From the NCBI GenBank assembly GCA_934573945.1, contig CAKTMQ010000054.1, forward strand, positions 1 through 9,589: a stretch of 9,589 bases of DNA, in the 5' to 3' direction. The notes beneath the pieces are model-generated. The model had not been told where the DNA came from and did no database searches. It saw nothing but the letters and a program-made list of their open reading frames with translations. The translations under genes were made by a program, and so were the position numbers. Position 1 is the first letter of the stretch; each line of letters opens with the position of its first letter. The stretch comes from an uncultured Oscillospiraceae bacterium. GTDB taxonomy: Bacteria > Bacillota > Clostridia > Oscillospirales > Oscillospiraceae. Below are positions 1-6,067 of this stretch, piece after piece.

Positions 1-984
1 CGCGGAATGAACAGCTCCGCAGCGTACCGTGACGCACTGTGGAGCAGGGCGACTGTCCGCAAGATCGTCGGCAGCGACGTCTATATCGGCAACCGCACCT
101 ATGGAAAAGTATCCAGAAACCATTTGAACGAGAAAAAGAAGCGTCAGCCCACGGAGCAATGGACGGTCATTCCAAACGCACATCCACCGATTATCAGCAA
201 GGAGCTGTTTGACGCGGTACAACAGGTCAACCAAGAGGTTCTTGCGTCCCGTGCCGCCTATCGCGCATGTGCCGATGTTGGCGATGTGCAGGCTGATCTT
301 TTTCGCGGTAAGCTGTTCTGTGCGGAGTGCGGCAGTCCCATGGGGGCTGGCAAGGGCTGCGCCCGGCACGGCGCACACTCCCCCAGCCGACTGTTCTATG
401 ACTGCAACCGCTACCGCTACTCCGCGCACACCGTCTGTGCCAGTCACTACATCCGCCATGAACGACTGCTTGCCGCTGTCACCGACGTCTTAGACCAGCA
501 GTTGACATTGACCGTTGATGTAGAGCGGCTGATCCATGAAATCGACCACGCCGCCGAGCTGATACAGGAAAAGCAGGAAAAACAGAATACCGCCACGAGC
601 CTGCGGCTCCAACGGCAGAGCCTTGACCGGAAGCTGGATGTGCTGATTCATGACCTGTCCACCGGGCTGATCGGCCGCGAGGAATTTCTCTACGCAAAGG
701 AAAAATACCGGGCAGAGCTCAACCGCATTCTCGCGGCGGAAGCCGCACAAAAGAAGCGGATCGAGCAGATGCAGAAGGGCCTATCCACCGCGCAGACGTG
801 GGTACGCGCCATGCAGGAATACCAACGGCTCCCGGCCATAACAAAGGAGCTTCTTGATACGCTTGTGGAGTGCATCTCCATTCACGAGGATCGCAGCATC
901 ACGGTCCAGCTCAACTATGCCGACCCCTTCGCTGCACTACGCCCCTATCACACACTGGCAAAGGAGGCGGCTTGCTGTGGATAA
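1..984 (+). CDS. Large serine recombinase, 5'-truncated by window edge
   Basis: The reading frame is already open at base 1, so this is the C-terminal part of a longer gene whose catalytic N-terminal resolvase domain lies outside the window. The first roughly 60 visible residues match the end of a 'recombinase' domain (WSRATVRKIVGSDVYIGNRT, then a PPIISKELFDAVQ stretch). Next comes a zinc-ribbon-like segment with CAEC and two later cysteines (about nt 316-450). After that is a long charged coiled coil rich in Glu, Lys and Gln (about nt 510-800). This order is typical of large serine integrases/transposases, which cut and join att sites through a serine-DNA intermediate. The stop codon overlaps the start of the next recombinase by 8 nt, so the two are very likely cotranscribed and coupled. 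Family assignment is firm. Whether the missing N-terminus is intact and active cannot be judged. Confidence 0.9.
   Translation, partial: RGMNSSAAYRDALWSRATVRKIVGSDVYIGNRTYGKVSRNHLNEKKKRQPTEQWTVIPNAHPPIISKELFDAVQQVNQEVLASRAAYRACADVGDVQADLFRGKLFCAECGSPMGAGKGCARHGAHSPSRLFYDCNRYRYSAHTVCASHYIRHERLLAAVTDVLDQQLTLTVDVERLIHEIDHAAELIQEKQEKQNTATSLRLQRQSLDRKLDVLIHDLSTGLIGREEFLYAKEKYRAELNRILAAEAAQKKRIEQMQKGLSTAQTWVRAMQEYQRLPAITKELLDTLVECISIHEDRSITVQLNYADPFAALRPYHTLAKEAACCG
961..967 (+). promoter_or_regulatory. Shine-Dalgarno site that sets the start of the second recombinase
   Basis: AAGGAGG lies 9 nt before the GTG at 977, in frame with the second recombinase. It supports GTG 977 over the far-upstream ATG at 854, which would lie deep inside the first recombinase and add residues with no family similarity, and over the ATG at 1001, which would leave only a few residues before the catalytic serine. 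Confidence 0.75.
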
Positions 985-2560
985 AGCGACTTCCGATCTC
1001 ATGATCTGCTACTACCGCCTTTCCTCGGAGGATGGCGACGTTGCACGCGGAAATGCCACGGAGAGCTTCAGTATCTCCGCACAGCGCCTTTGTGTGCGGA
1101 ACTTCCTCGCGTCCCGCCCTGATCTGGAGGGAACCGTTGAGGAGATTGTAGACGATGGATACTCCGGCACTAATATGAACCGTCCCGGTATGCAGCGGCT
1201 GCTGTCGCTGGTAAAGTCTGGAAGAGTCAAGGCTGTCATTGTACGTGACCTCTCCCGTTTTTCCAGAAACTTTCTGGAGGGCGGCCACTATCTGGAGTTC
1301 GTGTTTCCGGCGTATGGCGTCCGTTTCATCTCCATCAACGACCACTTTGACAGTGCCGACTATGGTGAATCCACCGGCGGTCTGGAGCTGGGCATCACCA
1401 ACCTGCTGAACCAGCTGTACAGCCGTGACCTGTCCCGCAAGATCAAAAGCGTAACGGACCGCAAAAAGCTGAATGGCGAATATGCCTTTGGCGCTGTGCC
1501 TTACGGCTATCAGAAGGGTGCGCAGAAGAATACCATCGTAGTTGACCCGCCTGCCGCCGACGTCGTCAGACAGATATTTCAGTGGGCCTCGCAGGGCATC
1601 AGCATCACACAGATCGCGCAGCGGCTGAATGCGTCCGGCACTGAGACTCCCTCCGCCTATCTGGCAAAAGTCCGGGGTCGCTACAAGGTGCGGAAGTTCT
1701 GGACATATGAATCCGTCCGGAATATTCTTCAGAACCGCATCTACACCGGCGATACGGAGGCGTTCAAATCCCATGTGGTCAAGGTCGGCAGCAACCGCAC
1801 GAAGCTGCTCCCCGAAGCGGAGCGCCCTATCATTCCCCATACGCACGAGCCTATCGTGTCACGGGAGCTATACTATCTCGCCCGCAGCACCGTACAGAAA
1901 ACGGCACCGAAAACACCGACGGGAAATGCGCCAAGCCTGCTGCAGCCCTATCTCGTCTGTGGCTGCTGCGGAAATCGTCTGGTGAAGGGCAAGGCCTCCA
2001 ACAAGAACTGGCGCTGCGCGTCGGCGCGCTATGTACCGGAAAGCGGCTGTGCCGAGGTCTGTATCTCCGATGCCGACTTGCAAGCGATTCTCATCCGTGC
2101 GATCAATATGCAGTGCCGGCTGCGGGACGCTCGTCTTGAGACCTACCAGCGTCAGTTTGAGAGTCACGCCTCCAAACGCCGCGCCATCAACGCGAGGATG
2201 CAGAGAGTACAGGCCGACATCCACCGCAAGCAGGAGGAGCTTATGTCTCTCTACGAGGCGCATATCGGCGGCCAACTGTCAAAAGAAGCCTTTACAGGAA
2301 AACGGGAAAACCTTCTCCGTGCACAGAATGAAAAAAAGCGGCAGCTTGCCCAGTTGGAAAGCGATTGGGAACTGCTCTGTGCGGAGGAGGAGACCGTCAA
2401 AAAGGAAGAACAACAAACCTCCGTCCTCTCTCCGTACCATGAAATAAGCGCTTTAGACCCTGCTCTTATGCGGGAATTAGTCTGTGAAATTTTAGTTTTC
2501 CACAGGCGAAAAATTCAAATTAATTGGAAATTTCACGATTTTACAAGTGAATTTGCCTAA
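977..2560 (+). CDS. Large serine recombinase (site-specific integrase/transposase), complete
   Basis: With GTG 977 as start the protein has 527 residues, a normal size for large serine recombinases. The N-terminal resolvase domain (about 8-155) has the catalytic serine motif YYRLS (Ser16) and the arginine motif VRDLSRFSRN (about 89-98). It also has the conserved DDGYSGTNMNRPGM segment (about 59-72). A 'recombinase' DNA-binding domain follows (about 165-300, with YGYQK and a WTYESVRNILQNRIYTG stretch). Then come a zinc ribbon (C328, C331, C347, C358) and a coiled coil (about 395-470), which in this class controls synapsis and directionality. All key catalytic residues seen are intact. The gene overlaps the preceding recombinase by 8 nt and ends about 45 bases before the spoIVB remnant, so it is the outermost gene at this end of the element. 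It probably catalyses the element's excision and integration, alone or with its partner. Confidence 0.93.
   Translation: MDKATSDLMICYYRLSSEDGDVARGNATESFSISAQRLCVRNFLASRPDLEGTVEEIVDDGYSGTNMNRPGMQRLLSLVKSGRVKAVIVRDLSRFSRNFLEGGHYLEFVFPAYGVRFISINDHFDSADYGESTGGLELGITNLLNQLYSRDLSRKIKSVTDRKKLNGEYAFGAVPYGYQKGAQKNTIVVDPPAADVVRQIFQWASQGISITQIAQRLNASGTETPSAYLAKVRGRYKVRKFWTYESVRNILQNRIYTGDTEAFKSHVVKVGSNRTKLLPEAERPIIPHTHEPIVSRELYYLARSTVQKTAPKTPTGNAPSLLQPYLVCGCCGNRLVKGKASNKNWRCASARYVPESGCAEVCISDADLQAILIRAINMQCRLRDARLETYQRQFESHASKRRAINARMQRVQADIHRKQEELMSLYEAHIGGQLSKEAFTGKRENLLRAQNEKKRQLAQLESDWELLCAEEETVKKEEQQTSVLSPYHEISALDPALMRELVCEILVFHRRKIQINWKFHDFTSEFA
2528..2554 (+). repeat. Imperfect inverted repeat across the recombinase stop region
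   Basis: AAATTTCAC and GTGAATTT form arms that pair with one bulged base around a 10-nt AT-rich loop, just before the stop at 2558-2560. It could be a weak transcription end signal or a recombinase-binding arm near the element end. It has no GC-rich stem or clean T-tract, so neither role is secure. Confidence 0.3.
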
Positions 2561-2611
2561 TATAGTTCTTAAAAAATTATTTGTTGTCCCATATTGACAT
2601 CAACCGTGAGC
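2561..2611. other. Putative attachment junction (attR-like) between element and spoIVB
   Basis: This stretch joins the AT-rich element tail to spoIVB. The in-frame codons read ACC GTG AGC GGC AGT CCC at 2603-2620. Intact SpoIVB proteins have Gly-Met-Ser-Gly-Ser-Pro here, so the Gly and Met codons are replaced by Thr and Val. The bases TGAGC at 2607-2611 could belong to either side (ATG AGC or GTG AGC). The crossover is therefore probably within or just beside 2606-2611. A short broken dyad, TGTC...GACA at about 2584-2599, lies on the element side. Seen: the junction. Inferred: its identity as an att site. Confidence 0.55.
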
Positions 2612-2728
2612 GGCAGTCCCATTCTGCAGGACGGCAAATTCGTGGGCGCTGTGACCCATGTGCTCATCGACGATCCCACCCGGGGCTACGGCATCCTGAT
2701 GGAAAATATGCTGCGTATGACCACGTGA
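2606..2728 (+). pseudogene. spoIVB: spoIVB 3' remnant (SpoIVB serine peptidase C-terminus), interrupted by the element
   Basis: The frame encodes about 40 residues, beginning [19 protein letters not shown], continuing through DDPTRGYGI, and ending at the TGA at 2726-2728. This is the conserved C-terminal end of SpoIVB (peptidase family S55). SpoIVB is the forespore-made protease that signals across the intermembrane space to trigger pro-sigma-K processing in the mother cell. In known SpoIVB proteins the GMSGSP motif holds the catalytic serine, and that serine codon is present here (AGC 2609-2611). The PDZ domain, the catalytic His and everything N-terminal are absent. Upstream the frame only runs back to a stop at 2570-2572 through element sequence and has no ribosome binding site, so this copy cannot make a working protease unless the element is excised. 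The 5' part is expected at the other end of the element. Confidence 0.85.
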
Positions 2729-2743
2729 CGGGAGGTGTGAGCG

Positions 2744-2962
2744 ATGCGATCCCTGTTGATCCGGGACACCACCCGCGCCCAGCGGGAGGAGATCGTGCGG
2801 CGGGCGCTGAATGCCTGCGGCGGCCTGTGTGACGGCTGCAGCGGCTGCGGCAACGCCGGCGGCGGACGGGTGGAGACCATCTACCGGCCCTATATCGACG
2901 GTGAAAAGGAACTGGCGCAGATCAACGCCGAATACGCCGCCAGCCGCGGACTGATCCGCTGA
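2744..2962 (+). CDS. Small cysteine-rich protein of unknown function
   Basis: This encodes 72 residues. The start ATG is preceded by GGGAGGTG at 2730-2737, and the gene begins 15 bases after the spoIVB stop, suggesting it was originally the next gene of a spoIVB operon. The N-terminal half is a charged helix (TTRAQREEIVRRALNA). The middle is a tight cysteine cluster with spacing C-x3-C-x2-C-x2-C (CGGLCDGCSGC), followed by a glycine-rich turn. The C-terminus carries a YRPYIDGEKEL segment. The cysteine spacing suggests a bound metal or iron-sulfur cluster, but this is inference. No signal peptide or membrane segment is seen. I do not recognise a characterised function. With the element inserted upstream, its natural promoter is probably separated from it, so any expression would depend on read-through from the recombinases or a local promoter. 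Confidence 0.75.
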   Translation: MRSLLIRDTTRAQREEIVRRALNACGGLCDGCSGCGNAGGGRVETIYRPYIDGEKELAQINAEYAASRGLIR

Positions 2963-3053
2963 GGGCGAACCCCCGGGAGACGGCATAGCCGTCTCCCGGG
3001 GCTGCTTGTCAAGAAAGGGCTATGCCCTTTTATTGACAAAACCGGATTCGCCC
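2963..3053. repeat. Nested inverted repeats able to form a three-way junction; probable terminator region
   Basis: An outer pair, GGGCGAA (2963-2969) with TTCGCCC (3047-3053), encloses two separate hairpins. Hairpin A has a 14-bp perfect GC-rich stem (2971-2984 with 2988-3001) and loop ATA. Hairpin B pairs TTGTCAA and AAAGGGC (3006-3020) with GCCCTTT and TTGACAA (3024-3039) around loop TAT. The block begins directly after the small gene's stop at 2960-2962, so hairpin A probably ends that transcript, although no T-tract follows it. The closed three-arm layout resembles a folded mobile intergenic repeat more than a plain terminator. Confidence 0.65.
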
Positions 3054-3056
3054 CGC

Positions 3057-3088
3057 GTTCATTTTCCCCGCAAAACGGACAAATGAAC
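3057..3088. repeat. Hairpin upstream of the lipoprotein relic
   Basis: GTTCATTT (3057-3064) is complementary to AAATGAAC (3081-3088). A short inner CCG/CGG stem (3068-3070 with 3076-3078) closes a CAAAA loop. It lies about 100 bases before the lipoprotein start. It could be an operator, a leader-RNA hairpin or a chance structure. Confidence 0.4.
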
Positions 3089-3123
3089 ACTCTTTCCGCG
3101 CTTGATCCAAATTTTTTCAGCGT

Positions 3124-3140
3124 GGCGGAACCTTTCCGCC
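3124..3140. repeat. Short GC-rich hairpin
   Basis: GGCGGAA (3124-3130) pairs with TTCCGCC (3134-3140) around loop CCT. It is one more element of a hairpin-dense intergenic stretch and has no T-tract, so a terminator role is not supported. Confidence 0.4.
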
Positions 3141-3189
3141 GGATACGCCGCCAAATGGGTGTCCATGAGACAGAAAGGAAGTTTGCACG

Positions 3190-3361
3190 ATGAAAAAGAT
3201 GAAAAGTTTTACTGCATTGCTTTTGACGCTGGTTCTGGCGCTGACCGCCTGCGGCGGCAAGCAGGACGACAGCAAGCCCGACGACTGACACCGCCGCGGC
3301 CATCGACGCCGCGTGGAGCGGTATCTTCGGCAGCGCCAGCAACCAGATCACGGTGAAGTGA
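3190..3361 (+). pseudogene. Short lipoprotein, apparently frameshifted relic
   Basis: ATG 3190 is preceded by AAAGGAA (3174-3180). It starts a classic lipoprotein signal: MKKMK, a hydrophobic run, then the lipobox LTAC with the lipidated cysteine at residue 21, followed by GGKQDDSKPDD. The frame stops at 3286-3288 after only 32 residues. If one base is skipped near 3286, the sequence continues as DTAAAIDAAWSGIFGSASNQ and ends at TGA 3359-3361. The continuation keeps a sensible lipoprotein-like composition, so a single-base insertion in a small or already shortened lipoprotein gene is the simplest reading. Even repaired it would be only about 56 residues, far shorter than substrate-binding lipoproteins. 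It may be the leftover N-terminus of a larger gene. Alternatively, the 32-residue form could be a real tiny lipopeptide. The product is not identifiable. Confidence 0.55.
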
Positions 3362-3388
3362 CGCGTGCGGCCTTTGCTTCTCTTTTAC

Positions 3389-3415
3389 GGGACGCGATGC
3401 ATCACATCGCGTCCC
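3389..3415. terminator. Perfect 11-bp GC-rich hairpin after the lipoprotein relic
   Basis: GGGACGCGATG (3389-3399) pairs perfectly with CATCGCGTCCC (3405-3415) around loop CATCA. It lies about 30 bases after the last possible stop of the lipoprotein relic, with a TTTT run just before it but none after. It could act as a terminator for reverse-strand transcripts or simply be an intergenic palindrome. Confidence 0.45.
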
Positions 3416-3437
3416 GCACAGAATATGATGACGGTAT

Positions 3438-3563
3438 GCAGAGGCGGTGCTCTGCCCTGCCCCTACGATTTCTCAAGGATTGCGTTTTTCTGACGTGCGG
3501 GCGGATGTGGGCGCAGTGGAGCAAAGCGAAGCAAGTACCCTTGGGGTACATCCGCCCCTACGA
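3438..3563. repeat. Intergenic repeat region with GGGCGGATGT/ACATCCGCCC arms
   Basis: The stretch 3362-3695 has no convincing gene; this is its main content. GGGCGGATGT (3499-3508) is inverted at 3548-3557 as ACATCCGCCC. Between them GTACCC (3535-3540) pairs with GGGTAC (3544-3549), the last two bases of which also belong to the outer right arm, so the two pairings are alternatives at that point. The nonamer CCCCTACGA occurs twice as a direct repeat (3460-3468 and 3555-3563). A small GCAGAG/CTCTGC hairpin sits at 3438-3455. The composition is like non-autonomous intergenic repeats, but no target duplication can be shown. Confidence 0.45.
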
Positions 3564-3616
3564 AAGGGTACAAGAAATACCTGCTTCGGGCGGGCAGAGC
3601 CCCCTATCTTTCACAA

Positions 3617-3647
3617 AAAAAAGAGACGGCACAGCCGTCTCTTTTTT
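3617..3647. terminator. Bidirectional rho-independent terminator
   Basis: A 14-bp stem, AAAAAAGAGACGGC (3617-3630) with GCCGTCTCTTTTTT (3634-3647), closes on loop ACA. It has an A-run on one side and a T-run on the other, so it works as an intrinsic terminator in both directions. It sits about 50 bases past the end of the leftward operon (last stop at 3696-3698) and most likely ends that transcript, while also blocking rightward read-through from the element side. Confidence 0.85.
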
Positions 3648-3695
3648 CATGCGTTGTCGTTCTCTTTTATGCGCGATTGTCCCGTTTATACGCTT

Positions 3696-4295
3696 TTATG
3701 CCCCGGTGCCCTGGCTGTCACTGTCCTCCAGCGTCAGGGTGATGGGCTGGTGGGGATCCGGCAGGGATGCCGCGCCCGGCACTGCGTCCGGCGTTTCCGG
3801 CGCGGCGGTATCCAGCGCGTCGCTGACGGTCTGGGCGGCCTGCGCCACGGCGGCGGACTGCTCCATCCGCGCCTGCTCCTGCCGCAGCCGCTGCGCCTCC
3901 CGCTGCTGCGCTTCCAGCTGTCGCGCCTCCTCCGCCTGACGGTGCGCCTCGGCGTTGGCGGCGCGGTTGGCCGCCTTTTCCGCCGTGCGGCGGCGGTTCA
4001 TGGCGCCGAAGGCGCGCAGTGCCGCCCACAGGCTGACGATACCCACCACCGCCATGCCTACCCAGCCCGGCGTCCGGATCTGATAGAAGTCGCGGATGGT
4101 GAAGTGGCCCCGTCCCATGCCCAGAAAATACAGCGCCACACCGGCAGCCACACACAGGATACACACCACCAGATCCAGCACCGCCCGGACGCGGTGGCTG
4201 CGGCGGCGACCGAAATAGCACACCAGCAGCACCAGCGCCGCCAGAAACAGGGCAGGCGACTGGCAGCAGAGCAGATAACCCAGCGTTGCGTCCAT
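3696..4295 (-). CDS. Three-helix membrane protein with cytoplasmic coiled coil, unknown function
   Basis: This encodes 199 residues. Three hydrophobic helices lie at about 5-27, 38-60 and 76-97. The first two are separated by an arginine-rich turn (GRRRSHRVR), which by the positive-inside rule places that turn in the cytoplasm. After the third helix an RRR cluster leads into a long Ala/Glu/Arg/Gln coiled coil (about 101-155). A Pro/Asp-rich acidic tail with PDPHQPITLTLEDSDSQ follows. The protein probably anchors in the membrane and projects the coiled coil into the cytoplasm. The ribosome site AAGGAGGG overlaps the stop codon of the cupin gene, 12 nt away, so it is the last gene of the dnaG-rpoD-cupin operon. 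Codon use is GC-rich like its neighbours. I recognise no named family; a scaffolding or envelope role is a guess. Confidence 0.8.
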   Translation of the reverse strand: MDATLGYLLCCQSPALFLAALVLLVCYFGRRRSHRVRAVLDLVVCILCVAAGVALYFLGMGRGHFTIRDFYQIRTPGWVGMAVVGIVSLWAALRAFGAMNRRRTAEKAANRAANAEAHRQAEEARQLEAQQREAQRLRQEQARMEQSAAVAQAAQTVSDALDTAAPETPDAVPGAASLPDPHQPITLTLEDSDSQGTGA

Positions 4296-4307
4296 GGCCG
4301 ACCCTCC

Positions 4308-4646
4308 TTACCGGGTCACCCGGGGCAGAACGCCCAGCAGCACCATGGGCGCATGGCCGGTATTGGCGATGCTGTGGGTGTGTCCCTCGGGACAGTAGTG
4401 GCACATTCCGGCGCGGATGGGATAGGTCTCGCCGTCGTCGATGCAGCGGCCTTCCCCGGCCAGCACATAGACCACCTCGCAGTTGCCCGTGTGGGTGTGC
4501 AGACCGATGGATGCGCCGGCGGGCAGCGTCAGCTGCACCACCGAGCCCATGGAGGGATCGTCGAATTTACGCACCTCCGCCGTGCCCTCGCCGCCCTTGA
4601 AAGCGGCGGCGGAGACGGCGGGAATTTTGTCGAAAGCAAGGATCAT
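4308..4646 (-). CDS. Small single-domain cupin protein
   Basis: This encodes 112 residues, nearly all of which form one cupin barrel. Cupin motif 1, G(X)5HXH(X)4E(X)6G, is matched exactly by Gly44, His50, His52, Glu57 and Gly64 (GLHTHTGNCEVVYVLAGEG). Motif 2, G(X)5PXG(X)2H(X)3N, is matched by Gly80, Pro86, Gly88, His91 and Asn95. The three histidines and the glutamate are the usual metal ligands, so it very likely binds a divalent metal. Cupins of this size act as small enzymes, sugar or metabolite binders or sensors, and the exact substrate is not visible. The ribosome site GAGGTGA overlaps the rpoD stop and the gene starts 11 bases after it, so translation is probably coupled to the sigma factor. 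There is no DNA-binding domain, so it is not a cupin-type AraC regulator. Confidence 0.88.
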   Translation of the reverse strand: MILAFDKIPAVSAAAFKGGEGTAEVRKFDDPSMGSVVQLTLPAGASIGLHTHTGNCEVVYVLAGEGRCIDDGETYPIRAGMCHYCPEGHTHSIANTGHAPMVLLGVLPRVTR

Positions 4647-4657
4647 GGCGGTTCACC

Positions 4658-6063
<1,406 letters not shown>

Positions 6064-6067
<4 letters not shown>

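Larger units (their letters stand above)
1..2605 (+). mobile_element. Right end of an integrated element with tandem serine recombinases
   Basis: The span covers two recombinase genes plus an AT-rich tail that stops abruptly where SpoIVB coding sequence begins (about 2606). Base composition changes at the same place: the last part of the recombinase gene and the tail are AT-rich, while the sequence after 2606 is GC-rich like the housekeeping genes further right. Recombinase genes placed directly next to one end are typical of serine-recombinase prophages, integrative conjugative elements and mobilizable transposons. The element's type cannot be told, because its cargo and left end are outside the window. 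The right boundary is inferred from where SpoIVB similarity starts and may be off by a few bases. Confidence 0.75.

Noticed and set aside
854..976. Upstream ATG extension of the second recombinase
   Set aside because: It lies within the first recombinase gene in another frame and has no family similarity; GTG 977 has a strong ribosome site and puts the catalytic serine near the N-terminus, as expected.
911..1846. Long - strand open frame opposite the second recombinase
   Set aside because: It is antisense to a clear recombinase, shows no recognisable domain and has no convincing ribosome site; it is a shadow of GC-rich coding.
2890..3351. 153-codon - strand open frame across the intergenic hairpins
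   Set aside because: It spans strong palindromes and both neighbouring + strand genes, has no ribosome site and no recognisable domain; its hydrophobic start is the complement of the lipoprotein region.
2963..3601. CRISPR array or tRNA cluster suggested by the many palindromes
   Set aside because: The hairpins differ in sequence and spacing, there are no regular repeat-spacer units, and no tRNA arms or T-loop motif were found.
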